Counted from the stretch's first letter, positions 15,837 through 25,489 are shown. The stretch is DNA of 64,000 bases from VRUE01 sp963770315 (GCA_963770315.1 CAVYPC010000002.1:1054001-1118000), one strand, 5' to 3'. Made by a program: numbers and translations. The notes: generated by a model from the sequence alone, not told the origin.

Positions 15837-16037
15837 GTGACGACCCGGGAGAAAGCCCGCGCTGTTCTGGATCATTTGCCTGAGGAGCGGGTGGATGCGG
15901 CACTGGCAGCGCTTGAGGCTGTTGAAGGCCGCGACACTTCAGTGGAGGCAATCCTTGCCCGCCACGGCGAGGAGCGATTGAGCCCCGAGGAATTCGACCG
16001 GCACTTTGGGTCGTTGCCAACCGACGCCGAGGGCTGA
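15837..16037 (+). CDS. Small antitoxin-like protein
   Basis: A 66-residue acidic helical protein (TTREKARAVLDHLPEERVDA, then RHGEERLSPEEFDRHFGSL). Size, charge pattern and the fact that the next gene starts 2 nt after its stop fit the antitoxin of a type II toxin-antitoxin module. I cannot name the family. The start is GTG 15837, 7 nt after a TACCAT box. The companion toxin gene appears frameshifted, so if this is a module it may be decaying. Confidence 0.65.
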   Translation: MTTREKARAVLDHLPEERVDAALAALEAVEGRDTSVEAILARHGEERLSPEEFDRHFGSLPTDAEG

Positions 16038-16039
16038 GC

Positions 16040-16425
16040 GTGACGCAGACCCGACCGGAGCCTGTCTTTCCGGTTGGCTTCGATGAGGACGCCCTCTCCG
16101 AGGACCTTGAGCGCCTGTCAGAAGGTGCAGTAGGGGCGCTGGAGGCGTTCCGCAAGAGTTACGCCGCGAAGGCGGCATCCCGCATTCTCGGCTCAAGGCC
16201 TGCCACGACGAAGGGCAGGACGGGACAATGCTCGGTGGCTGCGCCAAGACATACGTGCCTTGGCCGGACGGCCGCTTCGGAGTGGTCTTTGTTGCGGTGA
16301 AGCACCCGAATCGTCCGGTGGCACTGCGTGCCTTCGCGTTCGGAGTCCGCCACCATCCTCGCGAGTCGAATGCCGAGACCGTCTACCAAGTTGCCCATCG
16401 GCGTCTCCGCAGCCATAGCCCATAA
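16040..16425 (+). pseudogene. Toxin-like gene interrupted by a frameshift
   Basis: From GTG 16040 the frame reads TRPEPVFPVGFDEDALSEDLERL and continues to FRKSYAAK near 16173, then becomes low-quality sequence. The adjacent frame from about 16171 continues sensibly as GGIPHSRLKACHDEGQDGTML, then YVPWPDGRFGVVFVAV and RHHPRESNAETVYQVAHRRL to a stop at 16423. One G missing in the AAGGCGG stretch near 16172 would restore a single protein of about 128 residues. The C-terminal RFGVVFVAV and final Arg-rich helix resemble RelE/ParE-like toxins in a general way only. The break could be a real inactivation or a sequence error; no slippery heptamer is visible. Confidence 0.6.
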
Positions 16426-16681
16426 GATGCGGAGCCGAATTGAAGCTGGTGCCGCCGTTGGAGGTTTGTTCTTGGCGCTGGGGCCCTTGGCCCGACCCCC
16501 TGAAATCGGTCCGCCTGATCTAACCCCCGGCGCCGTCCACTTGATCTAACCCCCAGGCCCGTCCACTCAAGAATCCTGGCCCTCTTCAAAAACGAAGCGC
16601 ATGAACCCGGCGTGCCCGCCACCACCCTGATCAAAGGCTCGGCGGTCTCTCCCTGTACGCCAACAAGCTGAGCGAGGACCC
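16426..16681. other. Intergenic remnant region
   Basis: No intact gene. On the minus strand a short frame from about 16650 to a stop near 16577 reads DRRAFDQGGGGHAGFMRFVFEEGQDS in two blocks; GGHAGF is reminiscent of the C-terminus of alpha/beta hydrolases, so it may be a decayed gene end, weakly supported. It also holds the tandem repeat at 16516-16567. Confidence 0.35.
16516..16567 (+). repeat. Two tandem 26-bp repeats
   Basis: Units 16516-16541 and 16542-16567 share TGATCTAACCCCC at the start and GTCCACT at the end, and differ only in a 6-nt centre (GGCGCC versus AGGCCC). The first half fits a scar or protein-binding array; no third copy is visible nearby. Confidence 0.75.
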
Positions 16682-17536
16682 ATGATCTACGTCTGCGACC
16701 TGGATGGAACGCTGTTGCGCTCGGACGGCACTCTCAGCGAGTTCTCGAGGAATGGGCTCAACCTGCTCCTGGCGGCCGGCGTGAGCTTGACCGTTGCCAG
16801 CGCTCGCGGCACTCCGGGTATGCGCGCGCTTCTCGCCGGGGTGGGGATCCGGCTGCCGGTGATCGAGCTCAACGGGGCCTTCGTCTCGGAGCTCGAGAGC
16901 GGGCGTCATCTCGTCTGCAACGTCCTCTCTCGAGCCGAGGCCTGCGCGGCGGTCGAGGCGATCCTGGAGACCGGCAACGACCCCGTGGTCTCGACCTGGG
17001 ACGGCAGTCGCGATGGCGTTCACTTCGGCCCGCGCACTAACGAGTCGACCAGCTGGTATGTGGAGGAGAAGCGGAGGTACCGCGATCCGCGGTTGGCGCC
17101 CTGCGAGGACCTGTTGCGCGTGGCGCGGGCCGAGGAGGTCGCCCAGATCACCACCTTCGCCCTCGACGGGGAGGCAGCGGCGCTGGCAGAGCGACTTCGC
17201 GGGGTGGCCGGAGAGGGGGCGATCGTGCACAGCGCCGCCAACGTGTACTGGCCCGGCTGGACCGAAATAACGGTCCAGCACCGAAGCGCGGTCAAGGGGG
17301 CCGCGATCCCGGAGCTGCTCGCGGCGTCGGGGAACGCGGGCGCAGGGGTCGTCGCCTGCGGCGATCACCTCAACGACCTCTCGATGTTTGCCGTCGCTGC
17401 GCACAGTGTCGCGCCGGCGAACGCGCACCCCGAGGTGCTGGAGAGCGCATCGGAGGTCGTCGGCTCCAACGACGAGGACGGGATCGTGCGATACCTGCTG
17501 GACCGCCACGCGCTCTCGCCCGAGTTCGCGGGTTGA
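16682..17536 (+). CDS. HAD-superfamily hydrolase, Cof type
   Basis: A 284-residue haloacid dehalogenase-like phosphatase of the Cof/IIB subfamily. Motif I is CDLDGTLLRSDG (Asp6 and Asp8), motif II is LTVASARGT, a large type-C2 cap spans roughly residues 80-190, motif III is the Lys in HRSAVKGAAI and motif IV is ACGDHLNDLSMF. Family members dephosphorylate sugar phosphates, flavin or PLP precursors; the substrate is not predictable here. The ATG at 16682 is preceded by GAGGA at a suitable distance. It is the first gene after the accessory island. Confidence 0.92.
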   Translation: MIYVCDLDGTLLRSDGTLSEFSRNGLNLLLAAGVSLTVASARGTPGMRALLAGVGIRLPVIELNGAFVSELESGRHLVCNVLSRAEACAAVEAILETGNDPVVSTWDGSRDGVHFGPRTNESTSWYVEEKRRYRDPRLAPCEDLLRVARAEEVAQITTFALDGEAAALAERLRGVAGEGAIVHSAANVYWPGWTEITVQHRSAVKGAAIPELLAASGNAGAGVVACGDHLNDLSMFAVAAHSVAPANAHPEVLESASEVVGSNDEDGIVRYLLDRHALSPEFAG

Positions 17537-17545
17537 TGCTCGCGG

Positions 17546-17551
17546 TAGGGT
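17546..17551 (+). promoter_or_regulatory. -10 box of cysK-cysE
   Basis: TAGGGT, giving a predicted leader of about 24 nt that includes the AAGGGGG ribosome-binding site before the cysK ATG. Confidence 0.45.
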
Positions 17552-17581
17552 CGCGCTTGTGAGCGCAGATAAGGGGGTGCG

Positions 17582-18501
<920 letters not shown>

Positions 18502-18505
<4 letters not shown>

Positions 18506-19230
18506 CCGTTCTGAGGCGTTTCATCCATGAGCTGAAGGCCGACGTCGCCGCGGCGCGCGATCGCGACCCGGCGGCGCGGGGGGTCTCCTCCTTCGAGATC
18601 CTCGCCAGCTGGGCCGGCGTGCAGGCGCTGTTGGCGCACCGGGTGGCTCACCGGCTGCGCTGTGCTGGCGTGCCGCTGGCGCCGCGCGCCATCGCCTACC
18701 TGAGCCGCGCCGTCACCGGGGTCGAGATCCACCCCGCGGCCAAGATCGGCCCCGAGTTCTTCATCGACCACGGCTCCGGCGTGGTGATCGGCGAGACGGC
18801 CGAAATCGGCCGGCGGGTGACGCTCTACCAGGGGGTGACGCTCGGCGGCACCGGCTTCCAGCCCGGCAAGCGACACCCGACCCTGGGCGACAACATCACG
18901 GTCGGCTCCGGCGCCAAGCTGCTCGGCCCGATCGCCGTCGGCGACGGCGCCAGGATCGGTGCCAACACGGTCGTCATCGAGGACGTGCCGCCCAGCTCGA
19001 CCGTGGTCGGCAACCCGGGCCACCCCGTGAGGGTCGAGGGGAGGCGGCCGGAGGGGCCGGACGCCGACTGGATCCACCTGCCCGACCCGATCGCCGACGC
19101 GATAAAGACCCTCTCGGAGCGGATATCCAAGCTCGAGGAGCGACTCGCCGAGCTTGACGGGGGGGCGGCTCCGCCCGAGGACGGCGAGGGGCTGGCGCCC
19201 CGTACCGGTCGCTCCTCCGCCGGCGGCTGA
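18502..19230 (+). CDS. cysE: Serine O-acetyltransferase
   Basis: A 242-residue hexapeptide-repeat acetyltransferase that makes O-acetylserine. The N-terminal helical part (FEILASWAGVQALLAHRVAHRL) is followed by a left-handed beta-helix: GVEIHPAAKIGPEF, FIDHGSGVVIGETAEIG with the catalytic His, GVTLGGTG, GKRHPTLGDNI and GNPGHPV. A C-terminal heptad-like tail (IKTLSERISKLEERLAELDGG) extends past the normal end and may be a coiled coil. The start is GTG 18502, overlapping the cysK stop. Serine for this step would come from the serC-serA operon at 47.8-50.5 kb. Confidence 0.96.
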
Positions 19231-19233
19231 CTG

Positions 19234-19271
19234 GCGAGTTTCCTGCGCTCTACGGGGGCTAACTCGCCAGT
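19234..19271 (+). repeat. 38-nt hairpin repeat, copy 1 (upstream of pcrA)
   Basis: GGCGAGTT at 19234-19241 pairs with AACTCGCC at 19262-19269; the loop contains GGGGGCT. The same 38-nt sequence with a few loop differences occurs at 41504-41541 upstream of menD. Both lie in short gaps right before a TAnnnT box. Confidence 0.7.
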
Positions 19272-19293
19272 GCCCACCGGCCGCCGCCCTCTC

Positions 19294-19299
19294 TATGCT
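19294..19299 (+). promoter_or_regulatory. Leaderless -10 box of pcrA
   Basis: TATGCT followed by 6 nt and ATG 19306. Confidence 0.55.
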
Positions 19300-19305
19300 C
19301 GACGC

Positions 19306-21561
19306 ATGCTTCAGGAGGCAGACGCGGAGAGCGCTAGAGACGCTTTCGAGGAGATCGGGGGCGCCCCGACCGAGCCGGGCGCGGATCGCGCCGAGCGCCT
19401 GCTGGCGGAGCTGAACGAGCCGCAGCGCCAGGCGGTGCGCCACGGCGAGGGCCCGCTCCTGGTCCTGGCCGGCGCCGGCTCGGGCAAGACCCGCGTCCTC
19501 ACCCATCGCATCGCCTACCTGCTCGCGACGGGCCAGGCGCGGCCGGGCGAGATCCTCGCGATCACCTTCACCAACAAGGCCGCGACCGAGATGCGCGAGC
19601 GGGTCGAGTCCCTGGTCGGCCGCTCGGCGCGGGCGATGTGGGTGACGACCTTCCACTCCGCCTGCGCGCGGATGCTGCGCGCCGACGCCGAGCGCCTGGG
19701 CTACTCGCGCGGGTTCACGATCTACGACGAGTCGGACTCGCTGCGGATGCTCAAACGCTGCATGGAGGAGCTGCACGTCGACCCCAAGCGCTACCCGCCG
19801 CGGGCGATCCGCTCGCAGATATCGGGCGCCAAGAACCAGCTCGTCGACGCCGATGCCTACGCGCAGGCCCAGGGCAGCGTCTTCGAGGAGACCGTAGCCG
19901 CGGCATACGCCCTCTATGAGAAGCGGATGCTCGAGGCCAACGCGATGGACTTCGACGACCTGCTGGTGCGGACGGTGAACGCGCTGGAGCTCTTCGAGGA
20001 GGTGCGGGAGCGTTGGCGGCGGACCTTCCGCCACGTGCTCGTCGACGAGTACCAGGACACCAACCACGCTCAGTACCGCTTGCTGCAGCTGCTCACCGCG
20101 GAGCACGGCAACCTGATGGTGGTCGGCGACGAGGACCAGTCGATCTATGGCTTCCGCCATGCCGACATCCGCAACATCCTCGACTTCGAGCGCGATTTCC
20201 CCGAGGCGGACGTGGTCAAGCTCGAGCAGAACTACCGCTCGACCCAGACCATCCTCTCCGCCGCCAACGCGGTCGTGGAACGCAACCGGGAACGGCGCCC
20301 GAAGCGGCTCTGGACCGAGATCGCCGGCGGCGAGCCGCTGCAGCTGCGCGAGCTCTCCGACGAGCACGAGGAGGCGCGCTGGGTGGCGGGCGAGATCGAG
20401 CGCCTCGGCGCGGAGGAGGGGATGCGGCGCGAGGACGTCGCCGTCTTCTACCGGACCAACGCGATGAGCCGGGTGCTGGAGGACACGCTGGTTCGCTTCG
20501 AGCTGCCCTACCAGGTGATCGGCGGGACGAAGTTCTACGAGCGAGCGGAGATCAAGGACGCGATCGCCTACCTCAGCCTGCTGGTCAACCCCGCCGACCA
20601 GGTCTCCTTCGCGCGGGTCGTCAACTCGCCGCGGCGCGGGATCGGCAACACGAGCCAGGGGCGGCTCGCCGCCCACGCCAACACCACCGGCTTGCCGATC
20701 TGGGAGGTCGCCGGCAAGGCGGAGGAGGTACCCGGCTTGGGAGCGGCCGCGATCAAGGCGATCTCGCGCTTCCACGAGACGCTGGAGGGCCTGCGAGCTC
20801 GCAGCGAGGGAACATCGGTGGCCGATCTGCTGCAGGCGACCCTGAGCGAGAGCGGCTACCTGGACGCACTGGCGGCGGAACGGACGGTCGAGGCCGAAGG
20901 CCGGGCCGAGAACCTCGAGGCCCTGGTCGACGGCGCGGCGGAGTTCGATGCCAATCGCGAGCTGGAGGGGGAGGGAGACCTCACCCCGCTGGAGGAGTTC
21001 CTGCAGCAGATATCCCTCTACACCCAGCAGGACGAGCTTCGCGACGAGTCGACGATCACGCTGATGACCCTGCACAACGCCAAGGGCCTCGAGTACGACA
21101 CGGTCTTCATCATCGGCTGCGAGGACGGCGCCTTCCCCCACATGAAAGCGCTGGAAGAGGGGGGCGAGGAGGAGGAGCGGCGCCTCTGTTATGTCGGCAT
21201 CACCCGCGCCCGCAGCCGCCTCTACATGGCCTGGACCCGGGAACGCCGATTGTTTGGGCGGGCCGAGCGCAACCTGCCCTCGCGCTTCGTCGACGAGCTG
21301 CCCGCGGAGCTGACCGAGCGCGGGTCGAGCGCGGTCGGGGCGGCGGGTGGTTGGAGCGCCGCATCCTCGGGCGAAGCCGTCAGCCCGATCGATCCCGGCC
21401 CAACGCTGGAGCTGCAGACCGGCGACGACGTGGTCCACGCCAGCTTCGGCGACGGCGTGGTGACCGCGGTCGAGCCGGGGGGTGTTGTCGTCGTCCGTTT
21501 TGCTGGCGACGGCTCGGAGCGCAAGCTGATGGCCGACTACGCACCGATCCGCAGGCGGTGA
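19306..21561 (+). CDS. pcrA: ATP-dependent DNA helicase PcrA/UvrD
   Basis: A 751-residue superfamily 1A helicase. Q motif NEPQRQAVRH, Walker A GAGSGKTRVL at about residue 54-63, motif Ia AITFTNKAATEMRERV, motif II VDEYQDTN, motif III GDEDQSIYGFRHAD, motif IV QNYRSTQ, motif V TLMTLHNAKGLEYDTVF and motif VI ITRARSRLYM are all present. The C-terminus has the Tudor-like PcrA domain (DDVVHASFGDGVVTAVE, KLMADYAPIRR). It unwinds DNA in nucleotide-excision and recombination control. The ATG at 19306 is chosen because it follows a TATGCT box by 6 nt; a 12-residue longer frame exists. folD overlaps or follows directly. Confidence 0.96.
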   Translation: MLQEADAESARDAFEEIGGAPTEPGADRAERLLAELNEPQRQAVRHGEGPLLVLAGAGSGKTRVLTHRIAYLLATGQARPGEILAITFTNKAATEMRERVESLVGRSARAMWVTTFHSACARMLRADAERLGYSRGFTIYDESDSLRMLKRCMEELHVDPKRYPPRAIRSQISGAKNQLVDADAYAQAQGSVFEETVAAAYALYEKRMLEANAMDFDDLLVRTVNALELFEEVRERWRRTFRHVLVDEYQDTNHAQYRLLQLLTAEHGNLMVVGDEDQSIYGFRHADIRNILDFERDFPEADVVKLEQNYRSTQTILSAANAVVERNRERRPKRLWTEIAGGEPLQLRELSDEHEEARWVAGEIERLGAEEGMRREDVAVFYRTNAMSRVLEDTLVRFELPYQVIGGTKFYERAEIKDAIAYLSLLVNPADQVSFARVVNSPRRGIGNTSQGRLAAHANTTGLPIWEVAGKAEEVPGLGAAAIKAISRFHETLEGLRARSEGTSVADLLQATLSESGYLDALAAERTVEAEGRAENLEALVDGAAEFDANRELEGEGDLTPLEEFLQQISLYTQQDELRDESTITLMTLHNAKGLEYDTVFIIGCEDGAFPHMKALEEGGEEEERRLCYVGITRARSRLYMAWTRERRLFGRAERNLPSRFVDELPAELTERGSSAVGAAGGWSAASSGEAVSPIDPGPTLELQTGDDVVHASFGDGVVTAVEPGGVVVVRFAGDGSERKLMADYAPIRRR

Positions 21562-21566
21562 GCGCG

Positions 21567-22406
21567 ATGGCGGCGCGAACGATCGACGGCAAGGCGGTGG
21601 CGGCGCGGATCCGCGAGCGGGTGCGGGAGGAGGTTGCGGGGCTGTCGACGCCGCCCGGCCTGGCGACGATCCTCGTCGGCGACGACCCGGCCTCGGCGGT
21701 CTACGTGCGGATGAAGCGCGAGGACTCGGCCGAGGTCGGCATCGAGTCCTTCCATCACGAGCCCGGCGGCGATATCTCCCAGGAGAAGCTCGCCGAGCTG
21801 ATCGAATCGCTCAACGCCGACGAGCGCGTGCACGGCATCCTCCTGCAGCTGCCGCTGCCCGAGCACCTCGACCAGGACCCGTTGATCGCGCTGATCGACC
21901 CCGCCAAGGACGTCGACGGCCTGACTCCGCTCAGCGCCGGCCTGCTCACGCAGGGCCGCCGCGGGGCGTTCGCGCCGTGCACTCCGGCCGGCGTGATGGA
22001 GCTCCTGCACGAGGCCGGGGTCGAGCTCGAAGGCGCCCGCGCAGTCGTCATCGGCCGTTCGATCCTGGTCGGCAAGCCCCTGGCGGCTCTGCTGCTGGCG
22101 GCGAACGCCACGGTCACCCACTGCCACTCGCGAACTCGCGACCTGGCGGCCGTCTGCCGCGAGGCGGACGTCGTGATCGCGGCCGCGGGGCAGCCCGGCC
22201 TCCTCAACGGCGAGATGCTGCGCGCGGGGGCGACGGTGATCGACGTCGGCACCAACCGGGTCGACGGCAAGCTGGTCGGCGACGTCGATTTCGACTCCGC
22301 CCGCGAGCGCGCCGGGGCGATCACCCCCGTGCCCGGGGGGGTCGGCCCGATGACGCGGGCGATGCTGCTGGTAAATACGCTGGCTGCCGCCCGAGCCCAG
22401 GTGTAG
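21567..22406 (+). CDS. folD: Bifunctional methylenetetrahydrofolate dehydrogenase/cyclohydrolase
   Basis: A 279-residue enzyme of one-carbon metabolism that interconverts methylene-, methenyl- and 10-formyl-tetrahydrofolate. Signature blocks: GLATILVGDDPASAVYVRMK (substrate pocket with the YxxxK pair), GILLQLPLPEHL, DVDGLTP, APCTPAGVMELL, VVIGRSILVGKPLA (NADP site) and TPVPGGVGPMTRAML. The start is ATG 21567; GTG 21558, overlapping the pcrA stop in a GTGA, is an equally possible start that adds three residues. It is in the same direction and probably the same operon as pcrA. Confidence 0.96.
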   Translation: MAARTIDGKAVAARIRERVREEVAGLSTPPGLATILVGDDPASAVYVRMKREDSAEVGIESFHHEPGGDISQEKLAELIESLNADERVHGILLQLPLPEHLDQDPLIALIDPAKDVDGLTPLSAGLLTQGRRGAFAPCTPAGVMELLHEAGVELEGARAVVIGRSILVGKPLAALLLAANATVTHCHSRTRDLAAVCREADVVIAAAGQPGLLNGEMLRAGATVIDVGTNRVDGKLVGDVDFDSARERAGAITPVPGGVGPMTRAMLLVNTLAAARAQV

Positions 22407-22409
22407 TGT
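22404..22409 (+). promoter_or_regulatory. -10 box built on the folD stop codon
   Basis: TAGTGT; its first three bases are the folD stop codon. Predicted start near 22416 leaves a 28-nt leader with the GGAGGG ribosome-binding site at 22430-22435. Confidence 0.4.
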
Positions 22410-22443
22410 CGATTCGACCCCTACTCCTCGGAGGGATGTGCTG

Positions 22444-23040
22444 ATGGAAGCAGACAAGCTGAGCACGGGCGAGAAGGTCTCCGCGGTCTCCGCGGTCCTC
22501 CTCTTCGTATTCATGTTCTTCGACTGGTTTGGCGTCGAGGTCTCGGGAGTCCCGGGCTTCTCGGGAACGGTCTCCGGCAGCGGCGGGGGCAGCGCCTGGG
22601 ATGCGCTCGACGTGATCCCGATCTTCCTGATGCTGGCGATCGTCGTTGCGATCGGGGTCGCGGTGATCCGCCTCACCGACGCCGACCTGGAGCCGCCGGT
22701 CTCGCTGAACGCGATTGTCGCCGGCCTCGGCGGTCTCGCCGTGCTGCTGATCCTCTACCGGATCGTCTTCCCGCCGGACTTCGGCTCCTTCGGCGGGGTC
22801 TCGGTCGACGCGACGCTCAAGTTCGGCATCTTCCTCGGCCTGATCGCCGCCGCCGGGATCGCCTACGGCGGCTACAGCGCGATGCGCGAGGAAGGGGCGA
22901 CCTTCGGCGACGCCGCCGACCGCCTCTCCGGCGGCGGTGGACAGCCCCCGGCCGGCGGTCCTCCGCCGCCTCCTCCCGCCCAGCAGCCCCCGCCGACCTC
23001 ACAGCAGCCGCCACCCCCGCCGCCACCTCCTTCTACCTGA
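22444..23040 (+). CDS. Four-segment membrane protein with proline-rich tail
   Basis: A 198-residue membrane protein of unknown function. Hydrophobic segments are at about 15-30, 58-76, 88-106 and 121-142. The last 40 residues are almost only Pro, Gln, Gly and Ser, with long proline runs, and should face the cytoplasm or cell wall. ATG 22444 is chosen because GGAGGG at 22430-22435 is 8 nt upstream, a better spacing than for GTG 22438. Such short membrane proteins with Pro-rich tails are common in actinobacteria and have no assigned role. Confidence 0.85.
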   Translation: MEADKLSTGEKVSAVSAVLLFVFMFFDWFGVEVSGVPGFSGTVSGSGGGSAWDALDVIPIFLMLAIVVAIGVAVIRLTDADLEPPVSLNAIVAGLGGLAVLLILYRIVFPPDFGSFGGVSVDATLKFGIFLGLIAAAGIAYGGYSAMREEGATFGDAADRLSGGGGQPPAGGPPPPPPAQQPPPTSQQPPPPPPPPST

Positions 23041-23143
23041 GCTCCGCCCGGCGGGCTCAGACTAAGTAGGGCTAGTGTCCTGAGGCCAACGAGGGGAGCG
23101 CACTTCAGTGCGTGACCCGAGGCGGCCGACCGAGGACAACGCC

Positions 23144-25039
23144 CTACGCCGGTATGAGCCCGCCGGCCACGCGCTTGGCAAAGGCAATGATGGTCATCAT
23201 CGGGTTCACCCCGACCGCCGTGGGGAAAAGGGAGGCGTCGGCCACGTAGAGATCGCCGACGCCGTTGACCGAGCCGTCCGCGGCGCAGACCCCCTCGCGA
23301 GGATCGGCGGCGATCCTCGCCGTCCCCTGTGGGTGAAAGGCCTCCAGGCGGAGCTCCGAGGGCTTGAAACGGGTCGCCTCGAACTCGGCGACGCCACCGG
23401 GGCGGAGCACCGGGGCGCGGCCGATGTTCGGGTAGACCTCGGTGGCCCCGGCGGCGAAGTGGATCTCGGCGGCGCGGGCGATGCCGAAGACGACGCGCCG
23501 CGCGTCCTCGTCGCTCAAGCCGTAGCGGGCGCGGATCGAGCCGTCGCCTGCAATGCCCACCCGGCCGGCCGACTCGTCGGTGAGCTGGACCCCGATCGAG
23601 CTGACGTGCCCGAAGTCGAGCATCGCCTCCTGGTGCTCGCGCCCCGAGCCCTGCAGCCAGGCGCCGCCGAAGGGCAGCGGCGTGAACGTCGCCTCGAGCA
23701 GGATCTGCTCCGACTCCCACTCGTCGACATAGTAGCTCTGCATCACGCCCTCCCAGCCGCGCACCTCCTCCTCGTAGCGGGCGCCGACCCAGCAGGCGGG
23801 GTGGATGTGGAGGTTGCGCCCGACCTGGGCGCCGCCGAGCCCGGAGCGGAGCAGCAGCTCAGGCGTGCCCAGGGCCCCGCCGGCGATGATCGTCGCCTGC
23901 CGGGCGCGGACGGTGTAGCCGCGGCGGTTGCCGTTGCGCTCCCCGGGCGCCGCGGCGACGCAGCGGACCCCGGCGGCGCGGCCGCCCTCGACGAGGACCT
24001 GGCGCGCTTCGACTCCCGTCCGCAGGCGGGCCCCGGCGGCGACAGCGCGGGGCATGTAGCTGACGTGCATGCCCCGCTTGGCGTCGATCCGGCAGCCGAA
24101 GGGGCAGGAGCTGCACTGGACGCAGTTGCCGGCGTTGCGTGAGATCGGCCCGCCGCTGACGCCGAGCGCGGCCGCTCCCTCCATCGCCAGCCGACCGTTG
24201 CGGCCCATCCGCTCGGGGTCGAGCGGCGTGACCTGCAAGAACTCCTCCGCCTCGGCGAAGTCGGGAGCCAGCCGGTCCGCCCAATCGACTCCATATCGGT
24301 CGCGCCAGCTCTCGAGCACCTGTGTGGGCGCTCGGAAGCAGGTGCCCGAGTTGATCACCGTCGTGCCGCCGACGGTTTTCGCCACCGGCACGGGGATCCG
24401 CGGGCGGCCCTCGGCGATCGTCAGGCCACCGTCGCGGTAGAGCGAGGCGATCGCATCGAGCGGGTCCTCCGGGTAGTTGTCGCGGTTATAGCTGGCGCCG
24501 GCCTCGAGCACGATCACGTCGAGGCCCGCCTCGGCGAGCGTCGCCGCGGCGACGGCTCCACCGGCACCGGAGCCGATGACCACGACGTCGCATTCCTCGC
24601 CGTCGCCGGCCGGCTCGACATCGCCCAGCGACCCGGCCGGCTCGGGCGGCGAGCCGTTGCCGACCCGGCAGCTCGTCTCGAGCCCCAGCCGCTCCTCCAC
24701 CCGGGGGTCGATCGCGTAGCCGAGCGTGGTGAAGGTCTTGGCCATCAGCAGGAGCTCGTGGTAGAGGCCAAAGCGCGAGCCCTCCATGCGTCGCAGGAAG
24801 TCCTCCCGGGCCCCCAGATCGAGGCGGCTGAAGCGCCAGGGGAAGGGCAGCCACTCGAAGGCGCGCAGGGCGAGCCGGACCCGGGTCAGAACGCGCGGGG
24901 AGAGCGAGGTGAGGAACTCGCCGACCGGCCCCGAGACGTCGACTTCGCGCTCGGCCGCGGGCAGGCCGTCGAGGGCGGGCGCCATTGCCGCGCAGATGGC
25001 GCTGAGGGTGCGTTGCTCGGCGGTCGACAGCCCCGGCAC
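23144..25039 (-). CDS. GMC-family FAD oxidoreductase with Cys cluster
   Basis: A 631-residue flavoprotein. The first 110 residues resemble gluconate 2-dehydrogenase subunit 3-like helices (STAEQRTLSAICAAMAP). The Rossmann FAD site CDVVVIGSGAGGAVAAATLAEAG is near residue 150 and KTVGGTTVINSG near 220. The end has FHPQGTARIA and DLYVADASLFPTAVGVNPMM, carrying the usual His and Asn of the GMC active site. A compact cluster CxxCxxCxxxC (NCVQCSSCPFGC) near 305-316 is typical of the long-chain alcohol oxidase branch. Likely substrates are long-chain or steroid alcohols. GTG 25039 lies 6 nt after the stop of the upstream membrane gene, so the two form an operon. Confidence 0.92.
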   Translation of the reverse strand: MPGLSTAEQRTLSAICAAMAPALDGLPAAEREVDVSGPVGEFLTSLSPRVLTRVRLALRAFEWLPFPWRFSRLDLGAREDFLRRMEGSRFGLYHELLLMAKTFTTLGYAIDPRVEERLGLETSCRVGNGSPPEPAGSLGDVEPAGDGEECDVVVIGSGAGGAVAAATLAEAGLDVIVLEAGASYNRDNYPEDPLDAIASLYRDGGLTIAEGRPRIPVPVAKTVGGTTVINSGTCFRAPTQVLESWRDRYGVDWADRLAPDFAEAEEFLQVTPLDPERMGRNGRLAMEGAAALGVSGGPISRNAGNCVQCSSCPFGCRIDAKRGMHVSYMPRAVAAGARLRTGVEARQVLVEGGRAAGVRCVAAAPGERNGNRRGYTVRARQATIIAGGALGTPELLLRSGLGGAQVGRNLHIHPACWVGARYEEEVRGWEGVMQSYYVDEWESEQILLEATFTPLPFGGAWLQGSGREHQEAMLDFGHVSSIGVQLTDESAGRVGIAGDGSIRARYGLSDEDARRVVFGIARAAEIHFAAGATEVYPNIGRAPVLRPGGVAEFEATRFKPSELRLEAFHPQGTARIAADPREGVCAADGSVNGVGDLYVADASLFPTAVGVNPMMTIIAFAKRVAGGLIPA

Positions 25040-25045
25040 GCGCTG

Positions 25046-25489
25046 TCAGCCAGGGGCGGCGAGCCGGTCGACACGACCGGCGAGCGACCACAGCCAGAGC
25101 GCAAGCAGCGCGAGGAAGCCGTCGACCAGGAAGTTGAGCAGGTAGATGAAGACGTCCTGGTCGAAGAGGTAGAAGCCGAGCGACCCCAGCGAGGAGGCGG
25201 TCTTGCCGGCGGCAAGCACCAGCAGCAGCGGCCGGTAGCGGACGACGTCGGCTTGGGCGACCAGGCAGATACCCGTGATCACGACCATGTAGGCGAAGCC
25301 GAGCGCGAGCCAGAGCTGCTCTTGACCGTGCGGCGCCCGCGTGAAGCCGCCGAGCGAGTCGCCGAGGTCGGAGATCGTGTCGAGCACGCCGCTGGGGACG
25401 GCGATGAAGAGGATGCCGACGACTGCAAAGCTGACTGCCAGCAGCCGCAGGCTCAGCACGACGAACGCCTCTGCTTTCGCTCCCCGCAT
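25046..25489 (-). CDS. Four-helix membrane protein, hypothetical
   Basis: A 147-residue integral membrane protein. Four hydrophobic segments alternate with short loops (LLAVSFAVVGILFIAV, LWLALGFAYMVVITGICLV, LLLVLAAGKTASSLGSL, FLVDGFLALLALWLWSLA). I recognise no family. It is the first gene of a two-gene operon with the GMC oxidoreductase and might serve it as a membrane partner, an inference from position only. ATG 25489 is preceded by TATTGT on the minus strand. Confidence 0.8.
   Translation of the reverse strand: MRGAKAEAFVVLSLRLLAVSFAVVGILFIAVPSGVLDTISDLGDSLGGFTRAPHGQEQLWLALGFAYMVVITGICLVAQADVVRYRPLLLVLAAGKTASSLGSLGFYLFDQDVFIYLLNFLVDGFLALLALWLWSLAGRVDRLAAPG

Noticed and set aside
16516..16567. 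CRISPR array
   Set aside because: Only two directly abutting units, no spacers and no cas genes.
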